This document shows, piece by piece, positions 26,576 through 35,076 of a stretch of 64,000 bases of DNA (positions within the stretch are counted from its first letter, which is position 1; each line of letters begins with the position of its first letter). A program made the position numbers and the translations under genes. Origin of the DNA: Herbidospora daliensis (GTDB lineage Bacteria > Actinomycetota > Actinomycetes > Streptosporangiales > Streptosporangiaceae); the NCBI RefSeq assembly GCF_001570585.1, contig NZ_BBXF01000006.1:202344-266343 (forward strand). The letters are read 5' to 3'. The notes beneath the pieces are model-generated. The model was not told the origin of the DNA, searched no databases, and was given only the letters and a program-made list of their open reading frames with translations.

Positions 26576-27316
26576 ATGACCCGCCCGCTGATCGCCGCCG
26601 CCGTGGCCGCCCTGGCCGCGACCGCACTCACGGCCGCACCCGCCACCGCGAAGACCGCGAAGACCCAGACCATCTACGGCTACGCGTGGGCGGACGGTTC
26701 CAACCATCTGCGCATCACCCCCGCCAAGGCCAAGCTCGTGACCCAGCACGGGGTGCGCCGCTACAAGCTGACCTCGGTGCCGGGCGCGAAGGAGCGCCGC
26801 GTCTTCACCGACGGGGTGCGCTTCCGCCGCATCACCACCGCGTGCGACCTGAAGGAGACCGAGGGCCGCATCAGGCAGGACAGGAAGGGCCTGGGCACCA
26901 CCGACTGCGACGCCCTCGACCTGAAGTTCGTGCTCAGCCTCGGCCCCGCCCCGGTGAAGATCACCATCACGCCGTCGCTGACCACGGTCGCCGAGTTCCT
27001 CGCGGTCCCGACCAACCCGGTCACCGCCTACGGGCAGCTCACCCGCGTCGACGACCGGACGGTGCTGTTCAAGCGCTCCGGCAGGGCCGCCGTCAAGCTC
27101 CGCTACACCCACCTCGGTTTCAACCGCGTGACGAAGAGCTGCTCCGACCGCTGGACGGCGAACGTGCCGAACGAGGAGGCCGGCATCGGCACCAAGCCGT
27201 GCACCGCGACGGCGTTCCGCAACGCCATCAGGCACGCGGGCCCGGTGACGGTGAAGGTCTACTACCAGCCGGTCAGCGGTCATCTGTGGGAGGTCTGGGA
27301 GGCCCTGGGCGACTGA
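26576..27316 (+). CDS. Secreted hypothetical protein
   Basis: A 246-residue protein with a Sec signal peptide (MTRPLIAAAVAALAATALTAAPATA). The mature domain is basic and contains Cys at 'TTACDL', 'TTDCDA', 'TKSCSD' and 'TKPCTA', possibly two disulfides. It reads as two similar halves, each with 'TAYG/IYGYA...RL..TPAKAK' type strands. Family not recognised. Divergent from the PIG-L gene; its 3' end overlaps the convergent methyltransferase gene by 37 bp. Confidence 0.7.
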   Translation: MTRPLIAAAVAALAATALTAAPATAKTAKTQTIYGYAWADGSNHLRITPAKAKLVTQHGVRRYKLTSVPGAKERRVFTDGVRFRRITTACDLKETEGRIRQDRKGLGTTDCDALDLKFVLSLGPAPVKITITPSLTTVAEFLAVPTNPVTAYGQLTRVDDRTVLFKRSGRAAVKLRYTHLGFNRVTKSCSDRWTANVPNEEAGIGTKPCTATAFRNAIRHAGPVTVKVYYQPVSGHLWEVWEALGD

Positions 27317-27786
27317 CCCGCCACCGCGAACACCTTCGGCCCGAGCACGTTCACCTCGGGCCGGAGGCCGTGGCGGGCGAACACCTCGGACAACCGCCCG
27401 CCCAGCTCGGCCGACCGGTCGCCGGGCGTCTCGTAGCAGAGCAGGAGCGAGCCGCCCGGGGCCAGCAGCGCCAGCAGCCGCTCCATCTCGGCGGCGGGGT
27501 CGCGTACCCAGAAATGATTGACGTTGACCGCGAAGATGACGTCGAACTCGCCCTCGACCGACAACCGCTCCAGGGCCTCACACCGGAAGTCGGCCCCCGG
27601 CACCCGCTCCCGCGCGGCCCTGATCGCGGTCTCCGACCGGTCGACGCCCAGGTAGCGGCCGGTCGTCAGCTTCTCGACCACCAGCCGGGCCGCCGCCCCC
27701 CGGCCGCACCCGATCTCCAGGACCCACGCGTCGGGCCGCAGATCGAGCGCGTCGACCGCGAGGGTCAGTCGTCCGGGAACCGCCAT
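27280..27786 (-). CDS. Class I SAM-dependent methyltransferase
   Basis: A 168-residue Rossmann-fold methyltransferase. Motif I is VLEIGCGRGAAARL, the acidic residue after beta-2 is in 'LGVDRSETAI', and motif IV is 'FDVIFAVNVNHFW'. It is short, close to a minimal core without a substrate-recognition insert, so the target cannot be guessed. It sits 9 bp after the symporter stop on the same strand and could be the last gene of that transcript. Confidence 0.85.
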   Translation of the reverse strand: MAVPGRLTLAVDALDLRPDAWVLEIGCGRGAAARLVVEKLTTGRYLGVDRSETAIRAARERVPGADFRCEALERLSVEGEFDVIFAVNVNHFWVRDPAAEMERLLALLAPGGSLLLCYETPGDRSAELGGRLSEVFARHGLRPEVNVLGPKVFAVAGQSPRASQTSHR

Positions 27787-27795
27787 GCGGCCACG

Positions 27796-29442
27796 CTAAC
27801 GACCGCCACCGACATTCTTCGCCGACTGACCGTGGGCCCCGGCGCCGGTGAGGGCCCGCACCGACAACTCCGAATAGCGGCCCGGGTCGGCCTTCTCCCT
27901 GCTCAGCAGCGTGCCGGCGACCGCGCACAGGAACGCGAACGGGATCGACACCAGCCCCGGGTTCTCCAGCGGGAACACGTGGAAGTCGACCGGCGGCGGC
28001 AGCAGCGAGCGCGGCCCGCCCGACAGCACCGGCGACAGCGCCACGAGCACGATCGAGCCCAGCAGTCCGCCGTAGACGCCGCAGACCACGCCGGTCGAGT
28101 TGAAGCGCCGCCAGAACAGCGACAACACGATCGCCGGCAGGTTGGCCGAGGCGGCCATCGCGAAGGCCAGCGCCACCAGGAACGCCACGTTCATGTCGCG
28201 CACCAGCACGGCCAGGAACACCGCGAACACCCCGATGACGAACGCCGAGAAGCGCGCCACCGCGACCTCCTGCGACTCCTTCGGCTTGCCGAACATCAGC
28301 ACGTGCCCGAAGAAGTCGTGCGCCAGCGACGTCGACGACGCCAGCACCAGCCCCGACACCACGGCCAGGATCGTCGCGAACGCCACCGCGCCGATGAAGG
28401 CGAGCAGGATCTCCCCGCCGACCGGCCCGGCCACCGATTCGCCGACCGCCTGCGCGAGCTGCAGCGCGGCGGTGTTGCCCGACGGGTCCTGCGCGGTGAT
28501 GGCCTGCTGCCCGACCAGCGCGGTCGCCCCGAACCCGAGCGCGAGGGTCATCAGGTAGAAGGCGCCGACCAGGCCGATCGCCCAGTTGACCGAGGTGCGG
28601 GCGGCCCGCGCGTCGGGCACGGTGAAGAACCGGCCGACGATGTGCGGCAGCCCGGCCGTGCCGAGCACCAGCGCGACCGCCAGGCTGACGAAGTCGAGGA
28701 CGCCGATGATGCCGTCGGCGTCCTTCGCGAAGCGCTGGCCGGGGTTCAGGAACTCGCCGGGCTTCCCGCTGCGGGCGTCGGCCGCGCCCAGCATCTCGCT
28801 CGGGTTGAAGCCGAACCGGCTGAGCACCAGGACGGTCAGCGCGGTGGTCCCGGCCATCAGCAGCACGGCCTTGATGATCTGCACCCAGGTGGTGCCCTTC
28901 ATGCCGCCGTAGCTGACGTAGAAGATCATCATCATGCCGACGACCAGGATCGTGATGACCTTGGCGGCCTCCGGCGAGATGCCCATGAACGTCTCGCCCG
29001 GGTGGATGCCGAGCAGCAGCGACACCAGCGCGCCCGCCCCGACCATCTGCGCGACCAGGTAGAACACCGACACGGTCACCGTCGAGACGGCGGCGGCGGT
29101 GCGCACCATCGGCCGCTTCCCGCCCCGGTAGGACAACACGTCGGCCATGGTGAACCGGCCCGCGTTGCGCATCAGCTCGACCAGCAGCAGCGTCAGCAGC
29201 CACGCCACCAGGAAGCCGATGGAGTAGAGGAACCCGTCGTAACCCGACAACGCGATGATGCCGGCGATGCCGAGGAACGACGCCGCCGACATGTAGTCGC
29301 CGGCCAGGGCCAGCCCGTTCTGCGCCCCCGAGAACGTGCGGCCGCCCGCGTAGAAGTCGTCGGTGCCCTTGGTGTTGACGCGGGCCCAGATCGTCACCCC
29401 GAGGGTGATCACGATGAAGACGGCGAACAGCCCGATGGTCAT
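27796..29442 (-). CDS. Sodium/solute symporter, ActP/MctC-like
   Basis: A 548-residue SSS-family symporter with about 13 membrane segments. The Na+-site region 'DYMSAASFLGIAGIIALSGYDGFLY' and 'YGGMKGTTWVQIIKAVLL' match the acetate/pyruvate/propionate branch. Its ATG overlaps the TGA of the DUF485 gene by 4 nt, and this DUF485-symporter pairing (yjcH-actP) supports a monocarboxylate substrate. Context gives no further clue. Confidence 0.92.
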   Translation of the reverse strand: MTIGLFAVFIVITLGVTIWARVNTKGTDDFYAGGRTFSGAQNGLALAGDYMSAASFLGIAGIIALSGYDGFLYSIGFLVAWLLTLLLVELMRNAGRFTMADVLSYRGGKRPMVRTAAAVSTVTVSVFYLVAQMVGAGALVSLLLGIHPGETFMGISPEAAKVITILVVGMMMIFYVSYGGMKGTTWVQIIKAVLLMAGTTALTVLVLSRFGFNPSEMLGAADARSGKPGEFLNPGQRFAKDADGIIGVLDFVSLAVALVLGTAGLPHIVGRFFTVPDARAARTSVNWAIGLVGAFYLMTLALGFGATALVGQQAITAQDPSGNTAALQLAQAVGESVAGPVGGEILLAFIGAVAFATILAVVSGLVLASSTSLAHDFFGHVLMFGKPKESQEVAVARFSAFVIGVFAVFLAVLVRDMNVAFLVALAFAMAASANLPAIVLSLFWRRFNSTGVVCGVYGGLLGSIVLVALSPVLSGGPRSLLPPPVDFHVFPLENPGLVSIPFAFLCAVAGTLLSREKADPGRYSELSVRALTGAGAHGQSAKNVGGGR

Positions 29443-29816
29443 CGGCGCGTCCAGTTCTCGATGCGGTGGCGCTCGGCCAGGATGCGGCGCTCCCGCTCGC
29501 GTTGGGCCTGGCGCTGCCCGGCCTCGTCGCGCAGCTCGGCCGACAGCGGGTCGAGCATGCGGCGGGCGTAACGGGTGTAGCGCCAGGCCAGCGCGAACGT
29601 CGAGACGAACTGCAGCACCCCGAGCAGCAGCGCGACGTTGACGTTGCCGATCGCGGGCAGGGCCATGAAGTCGCGGGCGAAGGCCGACAGGGCGATGTAC
29701 AGGAAGTACCAGCCCAGGAACGCTCCAACGATCGTCAGCGCCAGTCGCCGGAACCGTGCTTTGAGCAGGCGGAACCGCTCGTCGGTCGCCAGCCCGGCCA
29801 GGTCGTCCGCCTGCAC
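29439..29816 (-). CDS. DUF485 membrane protein (YjcH-like)
   Basis: A 125-residue protein with two membrane segments ('LTIVGAFLGWYFLYIALSAFA', 'VNVALLLGVLQFVSTFALAWRY') and a long charged C-terminal helix. DUF485 proteins are encoded immediately upstream of acetate-type symporters and are thought to assist them. I chose the GTG at 29816 because GGAGG lies five bases upstream. Confidence 0.87.
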   Translation of the reverse strand: MQADDLAGLATDERFRLLKARFRRLALTIVGAFLGWYFLYIALSAFARDFMALPAIGNVNVALLLGVLQFVSTFALAWRYTRYARRMLDPLSAELRDEAGQRQAQRERERRILAERHRIENWTRR

Positions 29817-29847
29817 GGGGCCTCCATCAGGGGAAAGATCTCTTGCG

Positions 29848-29870
29848 GTGACCGTCCGTACACGGGTCAC
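29848..29870. promoter_or_regulatory. Imperfect palindrome upstream of the symporter operon
   Basis: GTGACC-N11-GGTCAC lies 32 bp upstream of the DUF485 start. It is a plausible regulator site but too short to assign to a family. Confidence 0.3.
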
Positions 29871-29899
29871 TCCGCACCGAGACCTCACCATAAAGGGGG

Positions 29900-31120
29900 T
29901 TACGCCGATTTTCCGGGGAACGCGGGAAAGTGGGTCGCCGAGTTCGTCGAGGCGACCACCCGGCCGCCCACCACGACGTGGCGGGGCGGGTTGTGGCGGG
30001 TCAGCGCCTCCCTGATCGTCGTGCCGTCGAGGACGACGAAGTCGGCCGCGGCGCCCTCCTTGAGGCCCTCCGGCTCCCGGCCGATCACCCGGGCGGCGGT
30101 GGTGGTGATCATGTCGTACAGGTCGTCGAGGCGGGTCGGGCCGAGCGTGTGGGCGGCCAGGAAGGCGACCTCCAGCAGGTTGTGGCGGCCGAAGGGGTAG
30201 TAGGCGTCCTCGATGTCGTCCTGGCCGAGCGCGACCGGCACCCCGGCGTCGGTCAGCGGGAACACCGGCAGGTGCAGGGGGCCGGTGTGCGGGTCGCTGA
30301 CCAGGCCGAGGCCCGCCTTGGTGAGCAGGCCGGTCAGCCGGCGCAGGTAGGGCTCGGGGTAGAGGGCCATCGCGCGGGCGTGCTGGGCGCTGGCGCGGCC
30401 CGCCATGCCGTGGGCGAGCAGTTCGGCGGCCAGCGTCTCCGTGGTGCGCAGGCCGGGGTCGCCCGCGTCGTCCACGAGCATCGCGACCCGCTTTCCGGTG
30501 CGCTTCGCCAGCGCCACCAGACGCCGCACGTGCTCGGCGGCGTCGGCGTCGGTGAACTCGATCCACGGGATGCCGCCGACCACGTCGGCGCCCAGGGCGA
30601 CGGCCTCCTCGATCAGCTCCTCGGTGCCGGGGGCCTTCAGCAGGCCGTCCTGCGGGAAGGCGACCACCCTGACGTCGACGAACTCGCGGAACTCCGCCTT
30701 CAGCGCCAGCAGCGCCTTCACCCCGGTCAGCCCGGCGACCGGGTCGACGTCGGCGAACGCCTGCACCGCCCGCACCCCGTGCCGCACCGACTCGACCAGG
30801 GCCGACCGCGCCCGCGTGGTGACGGCCTCCTCGGTCTGATGGGCCTTCACGGCCGCGGCGCCGTCGATGGCGTCCATGGCCGCGCCCATGGTCCCCTTCG
30901 TGTACGCCGCCAGCGGCCCCCCGCCCGCCAGGTCGAGCGTGTGGACCTTGCAGAGGTGGAGGTGGGCGTCCACGAACGGCTCGGTGACGAGGTTGCCCTC
31001 GGCGTCGAGGCCCGAGGCGGTTCCGGTGTCGGGGGTGATCGAGGTGAGGCGGCCCCGCTCGGCGGTGAGCGTCCAGCGTCCGGGGCGGCCGCGGAGGGCG
31101 GCGTTGTGCACGGTCGGCAT
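29900..31120 (-). CDS. Cytosine-deaminase-like amidohydrolase
   Basis: A 406-residue metal-dependent hydrolase of the CodA/AtzC branch. Metal ligands are visible as HLH (His53, His55), a His in 'SAQHARAM', and the Asp in 'VALGQDDIEDAYYPFG', which closely matches the CodA 'DD..D..YP.G' loop. It probably deaminates a pyrimidine or triazine-like ring; cytosine is only one option. It stands alone, divergent from the DGPF-sigma cluster. Confidence 0.88.
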   Translation of the reverse strand: MPTVHNAALRGRPGRWTLTAERGRLTSITPDTGTASGLDAEGNLVTEPFVDAHLHLCKVHTLDLAGGGPLAAYTKGTMGAAMDAIDGAAAVKAHQTEEAVTTRARSALVESVRHGVRAVQAFADVDPVAGLTGVKALLALKAEFREFVDVRVVAFPQDGLLKAPGTEELIEEAVALGADVVGGIPWIEFTDADAAEHVRRLVALAKRTGKRVAMLVDDAGDPGLRTTETLAAELLAHGMAGRASAQHARAMALYPEPYLRRLTGLLTKAGLGLVSDPHTGPLHLPVFPLTDAGVPVALGQDDIEDAYYPFGRHNLLEVAFLAAHTLGPTRLDDLYDMITTTAARVIGREPEGLKEGAAADFVVLDGTTIREALTRHNPPRHVVVGGRVVASTNSATHFPAFPGKSA

Positions 31121-31170
31121 GAGGGGACGCTAGGCGGTTGTAGCGTCGGAGAAAAGTTCTTCCGCGCGGG

Positions 31171-31197
31171 TGTCCATCCGGCGCGGGCCCGTTCGTC
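31171..31197 (+). promoter_or_regulatory. Candidate ECF42 promoter
   Basis: TGTCCA at 31171-31176, then 17 bp, then CGTC at 31194-31197. This resembles the published ECF42 pattern of a TGTCGA-like -35 and a CG(A/T)C-like -10. It lies 41 bp before the first DGPF gene, the usual target of this sigma group. One base off in the -35, so tentative. Confidence 0.45.
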
Positions 31198-31237
31198 GTC
31201 ATCCCGTCAGACCACGAGAACAGAGGAGCACGAGTTC

Positions 31238-31558
31238 GTGAAATACATGCTCTTGATCTACAGCGGCGGCGCGGCGGGCGACTTCGAAGCCTGGATGAAC
31301 TATGACAAGTCGGTCAAGGAAGCCGGGATCTACATCTCCGGCGAGTCCCTCACCGACGTCGCCCAGGCCACCACGGTCCGCGTCGACGGCGCCGAGCGGG
31401 TCGTGACCGACGGCCCGTTCGCGGAGACCCGGGAGGTCCTCGGCGGCTACTACGTCCTCGACGTGCCCGACAAGGAGACCGCCCTCGACTGGGCGGCCAG
31501 GTGTCCGGGTTCGTGGGAGGGCGGCGCGGTCGTGCTGCGGGAATGCGAGGTGTACTGA
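31238..31558 (+). CDS. DGPF/YCII-related protein 1
   Basis: A 106-residue dimeric alpha-beta-barrel protein of the YCII-related (DGPF) family. It contains the eponymous DGPF in VTDGPFAETREVLGGYY. The GTG at 31238 has AGGAG upstream. It overlaps the next paralogue by one base (TGATG), and both precede an ECF42 sigma factor. Such DGPF proteins are the conserved genomic partners of ECF42 and are its main regulon; enzymatic activity is not established. Confidence 0.9.
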   Translation: MKYMLLIYSGGAAGDFEAWMNYDKSVKEAGIYISGESLTDVAQATTVRVDGAERVVTDGPFAETREVLGGYYVLDVPDKETALDWAARCPGSWEGGAVVLRECEVY

Positions 31559-31884
31559 TGAAATACATGCTGCTGATCCACGGCGCCAGCGAGAAGTGCA
31601 CGACCGAAGACTGGATGGTCTACGGCAAGGCGCTCACCGACGCCGGCGTCTACGTCGGCGGGGCCCCGCTGGCCGACCAGAGCCTCACCACGACCGTCCA
31701 GCTCACCGACGGCGGCGAGACGGTCGTCACCGACGGTCCCTTCGCCGAGACGCACGAGGTGCTGGGGGGCTACTACCTCATCGACGTGCCCGACCTCGAC
31801 GCCGCGACCGACTGGGCCGCGAAGTGCCCGGGGGCGCGCTTCGGCGGCCGGATGGTGGTCCGCCCGATCGTCGACTTCCCCTGA
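31558..31884 (+). CDS. DGPF/YCII-related protein 2
   Basis: A 108-residue paralogue of its upstream neighbour, sharing KYMLLI at the start and VTDGPFAETHEVLGGYYLIDVP. It arose by tandem duplication. ATG at 31558 overlaps the previous stop. Five bp separate it from the sigma-factor GTG, giving a three-gene operon. Confidence 0.9.
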   Translation: MKYMLLIHGASEKCTTEDWMVYGKALTDAGVYVGGAPLADQSLTTTVQLTDGGETVVTDGPFAETHEVLGGYYLIDVPDLDAATDWAAKCPGARFGGRMVVRPIVDFP

Positions 31885-31889
31885 CGCCC

Positions 31890-33113
31890 GTGACCGGCGA
31901 CGTCAACGCGTCGGTCGAGGCGATCTTCCGTGAGGAGCGCGGCCGGCTGCTGGCCGCGCTCGTCCGGCGGTTCGGCGACCTCGACCTGGCCGAGGAGGTC
32001 ACCTCGGAGGCGATCGAGGCCGCCCTGGTCCGGTGGCCGCTCGACGGGGTGCCGGCCAGCCCGGGGGCCTGGCTGATGACCACCGCCCGCCGCCGCGCCG
32101 TCGACCGGCTGCGCCGCGACCAGACGTACGCCGCCCGGCTGGCCCTGCTCCAGGTCGAGGCCGACCGGGCGGGGCCGCCGGTGGTCGACGGCGTGCTGCC
32201 CGACGAGCGGCTGCGGTTGTTCTTCACCTGCTCCCACCCGGCGCTGCCGGAGGCCGACCGGGGCGCGCTCACCCTGCGCTACCTGGCCGGCCTGACCACC
32301 GTCGAGGTGGCGCGGGCCTATCTGGTCCCGGTCGAGACCATGGCCAAACGCCTGGTCAGGGCCAAGAAGAAGATCAGCGGGGCGCGCATCCCGTTCCGGG
32401 TGCCCGACGTCCACGAGCTCCCGGCGCGGTTGCCCGGCGTGCTGCGCGCGATCTACTCGATCTTCACCGAGGGCTACGCCGCCAGCGCGGGCCCCGATCT
32501 CGTCCGCCACGACCTGGCCGAGGAGGCGCTGCGCCTGGCCCGCATCCTGCACCGCCTTTTGCCGGGCGAACGCGAGGTCACCGGCCTGCTGGCGCTGATG
32601 CTGCTCACCCACGCCCGCCGCGCCGCCCGCACCGGCCCCGACGGCGGCCTGGTCCTGCTGGAAGACCAGGACCGCTCCCTGTGGGACCGCGCCATGATCG
32701 ACGAGGGGGAGCCCCTGGTCGTGGCCGCCCTGACCGGCGGCCCGCCGGGCCCCTACGGCGTGCAGGCCGCCATCGCCGCCCTGCACGACGAGGAGCCGAC
32801 CGACTGGCCCCAGATCGTCGGCCTGTACGACGTCCTCCGGTCGCTGACCCCCTCGCCCGTGGTCGACCTGAACCGGGCGGTCGCCGTCGCCATGCGCGAC
32901 GGCCCGGAGGCGGGCCTGGCCCTGCTCGACGACCTGGCCGGGGAGCCCCGGCTGCGCGGCCTGCACGTCTTCCCGGCCGCCCGGGGCGAGCTGCTGCGCC
33001 GGCTGGGCCGCCCGGCCGAGGCGGCGCGGGCCTTCCGCGAGGCCCTGGAGCTGGCCGGCAGCGAACCGGAACGCCGCCACCTGCGGGCCCGGCTCGACGA
33101 GGTCGGCGGCTAG
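31890..33113 (+). CDS. ECF42-type RNA polymerase sigma factor
   Basis: A 407-residue ECF sigma factor. Sigma2 ('FGDLDLAEEVTSEAIEAAL') and sigma4 ('LTLRYLAGLTTVEVARAYLVPVETMAKRL') occupy the first 175 residues. The extra C-terminal domain of about 200 residues with a TPR-like end ('LRRLGRPAEAARAFREALELA') is what defines the ECF42 group. There is no anti-sigma gene nearby; in this group the C-terminal extension controls activity. GTG at 31890. Operonic with the DGPF genes, and likely positively autoregulated. Confidence 0.93.
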   Translation: MTGDVNASVEAIFREERGRLLAALVRRFGDLDLAEEVTSEAIEAALVRWPLDGVPASPGAWLMTTARRRAVDRLRRDQTYAARLALLQVEADRAGPPVVDGVLPDERLRLFFTCSHPALPEADRGALTLRYLAGLTTVEVARAYLVPVETMAKRLVRAKKKISGARIPFRVPDVHELPARLPGVLRAIYSIFTEGYAASAGPDLVRHDLAEEALRLARILHRLLPGEREVTGLLALMLLTHARRAARTGPDGGLVLLEDQDRSLWDRAMIDEGEPLVVAALTGGPPGPYGVQAAIAALHDEEPTDWPQIVGLYDVLRSLTPSPVVDLNRAVAVAMRDGPEAGLALLDDLAGEPRLRGLHVFPAARGELLRRLGRPAEAARAFREALELAGSEPERRHLRARLDEVGG

Positions 33114-33973
33114 TCGACCTCGGCGCTGCCGTTGACGCGCAGCTTGCGCCGGGCCCGCTCGTAGAACGAGGTCGTGCCCAGCCGCACCACCCGGGCCGCC
33201 GCCCGCACCGCCGTGACGGTGATCCGGTGCCCGGGGGACAGGTGCCCGGCGATCGTGCCGTCGACCTCGACCGCGATGTGCCCGCTGGTCGGCAGCACCT
33301 CCAGCGTCACCTCCTCGTCGGCCGAGAGCACCAGCGCCCGGTTGAACGTCGAGTGGGCCGCCGCCGGCACCACCAGGAAACCCTCGACGTTGGGGGAGAC
33401 GATCGGCCCGCCGGCCGAGAAGCTGTAGGCCGTCGACCCGGTCGAGGTCGCCACGATCACCGCGTCGGCCGCCAGCCGGACGAACGGATGCCCCGCCACC
33501 GACACCGCCACGGCCGCCATCCCGTCGCCGGGGTGCCGGACCAGCGCGATGTCGTTGAACGCCAGCACCTCGCCGTCGTCGGGCAGCAGGGTCCGGATGG
33601 CCATCCGCGCCTCGACGAAGTGCTCGTGGCCGTCGATGGCCGTCAGCGCTGGAGGCAGTTCCTCGACGTCGATCTCGGCGAGGAAGCCGAGTTTGCCCAG
33701 GTTGACGCCGAGCACCGGCGTCGGCAGCCCGGCGATCAGCCGCATCGCCCGCAGCATGGTGCCGTCGCCGCCGAGGCTGACCATCAGGTCGGAGCGCGCG
33801 GCCAGTTCGGCGGGCCCGACGGGCAGGGCGCTGCAGTCGATCCGCCCGACCTCCTCGGGCAGCCCGACCACCGTGACGCCGCGTCCGCGGGCCCACTCGA
33901 TGATCGTGTCGATGGCCTCTTTGGAGTCGCGGCGCGGATGCAGGACCAGCCCGACCGTGTTCACCATGCCCAT
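33110..33973 (-). CDS. nadK: NAD kinase
   Basis: A 287-residue ATP-NAD kinase that makes NADP+. The diagnostic GGDGT is near residue 67-71, followed by 'GVNLGKLGFLAE', 'NDIALVRH' and the 'STGSTAYSFSAGGPIVSP' nucleotide loop. The ATG at 33973 or the GTG-adjacent Met at 33967 (MVNTVG) may be used. It overlaps the convergent sigma gene by 4 nt. Actinomycetes usually have another NAD kinase in the recN region, so this may be a second copy. Confidence 0.93.
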   Translation of the reverse strand: MGMVNTVGLVLHPRRDSKEAIDTIIEWARGRGVTVVGLPEEVGRIDCSALPVGPAELAARSDLMVSLGGDGTMLRAMRLIAGLPTPVLGVNLGKLGFLAEIDVEELPPALTAIDGHEHFVEARMAIRTLLPDDGEVLAFNDIALVRHPGDGMAAVAVSVAGHPFVRLAADAVIVATSTGSTAYSFSAGGPIVSPNVEGFLVVPAAAHSTFNRALVLSADEEVTLEVLPTSGHIAVEVDGTIAGHLSPGHRITVTAVRAAARVVRLGTTSFYERARRKLRVNGSAEVD

Positions 33974-34003
33974 CCGCCCACTTTAGGGCGGCATGATGGC
34001 CAG

Positions 34004-34621
34004 ATGGGTGTGCGGCCGGTCTCCGTCGAAGGGCTCGTCGCCGAGCTGGTCGCGATGATCGCCGACCGGCCCGGCTGGGTGCGGGCGGCGATCGACGGCG
34101 CCGACGCGGCCCGGCCGTGGGAGCTGGCCGACCTGGTCGCCGAGAGGCTGCGGGTCCATCGGCACGTGCTCCGGGTTTCGGCCAGGGATTTCCTGCGGGC
34201 CGCCTCGCTCCGCTACGAGTTCGGCCGGCACGACCCCGACTCCTACTACGACGGCTGGCTCGACGTGAAGGGCCTGACCCGGGAGGTGCTCCAGCCGCTC
34301 GAACCCGGCGGCACCGGCCGGGTCGTGCCCTCGTTGTGGGACCCGGTGAGAGACCGGGCCACCCGGGCGCCCTACCAGGTGGTGCCGGAGAACGCGGTGG
34401 TCGTGCTCGACGGGCCGCTGCTCCTCGGGCAGGGGCTGCCCCTCGATTTCTCCGTTCACCTGAGCCTTTCGAAGAAGGCGCTCGAACGGCGTACAAGCGA
34501 ACAATGGACGTTGCCCGCCTTCGAACGCTACGCCGATGAGGTCAGGCCGCAGGATTGGGCGGATGTGGTGGTTCGGGTGGATGATTCCCGACACCCCGCA
34601 CTGGTAGAAATTGATCCATGA
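34004..34621 (+). CDS. Uridine-kinase-like protein lacking a P-loop
   Basis: A 205-residue protein with the outline of actinobacterial uridine/nucleoside kinase-like proteins ('RVSARDFLRAASLRYEFGRHDPDSYYDGWLD', 'ENAVVVLDGPLLL', 'HLSLSKKALERRT'). Where these have a Walker A (GxxGxGKS/T), this one reads AAIDGADAARPWELAD, so no Lys or Ser/Thr is present for phosphate binding. It is probably catalytically inactive or uses another site. The stop overlaps the peroxiredoxin ATG by 4 nt, so the two are likely co-expressed. Confidence 0.78.
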   Translation: MGVRPVSVEGLVAELVAMIADRPGWVRAAIDGADAARPWELADLVAERLRVHRHVLRVSARDFLRAASLRYEFGRHDPDSYYDGWLDVKGLTREVLQPLEPGGTGRVVPSLWDPVRDRATRAPYQVVPENAVVVLDGPLLLGQGLPLDFSVHLSLSKKALERRTSEQWTLPAFERYADEVRPQDWADVVVRVDDSRHPALVEIDP

Positions 34622-35076
34622 AAATCGGTGAGCTCGTCGCGGACTTCGCGCTTCCGGACGAGAACGGGGAGACCCGTCGCCTGAGCGAGTTCCTCGAAGA
34701 GGGGCCCGTGGTGCTCTTCTTCTACCCGGCGGCGATGACCTCCGGATGCACCGCCGAGACCTGCTACTTCCGTGACCTCGCCGCCGAATTCAAAGCGGTT
34801 GGAGCGGTCCGCGTCGGGATCAGCAAAGACAAGGTGAAACGGCAGAAGTTGTTCGCCGAGACCAACTCGCTCGGCTACCCGCTGCTGTCCGACGAGGAGG
34901 GCGTGGTGGCCAAGCAGATGGGGGTGCGCCGGACCGTCGCCGTCGGGCCGTTCGTCACCCGGCGCGTCACCTTCGTCATCGACACCGACTTCACGGTGCT
35001 CGACGTCATCCACAACGAGGTCATGATGACCGACCACGCCGACCGCGCGCTGAAGACCCTCAGGGATAGAGGCTGA
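34618..35076 (+). CDS. Peroxiredoxin, Bcp/PrxQ type
   Basis: A 152-residue AhpC/TSA-family peroxidase. The peroxidatic Cys44 and the resolving Cys49 lie in SGCTAETCYFRD, the CxxxxC spacing of atypical 2-Cys Bcp enzymes. It reduces hydroperoxides, with thioredoxin or a mycoredoxin as likely electron donor. It overlaps the kinase-like gene by 4 nt. Its 3' end overlaps the convergent hypothetical gene by 17 bp. Confidence 0.94.
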   Translation: MKIGELVADFALPDENGETRRLSEFLEEGPVVLFFYPAAMTSGCTAETCYFRDLAAEFKAVGAVRVGISKDKVKRQKLFAETNSLGYPLLSDEEGVVAKQMGVRRTVAVGPFVTRRVTFVIDTDFTVLDVIHNEVMMTDHADRALKTLRDRG

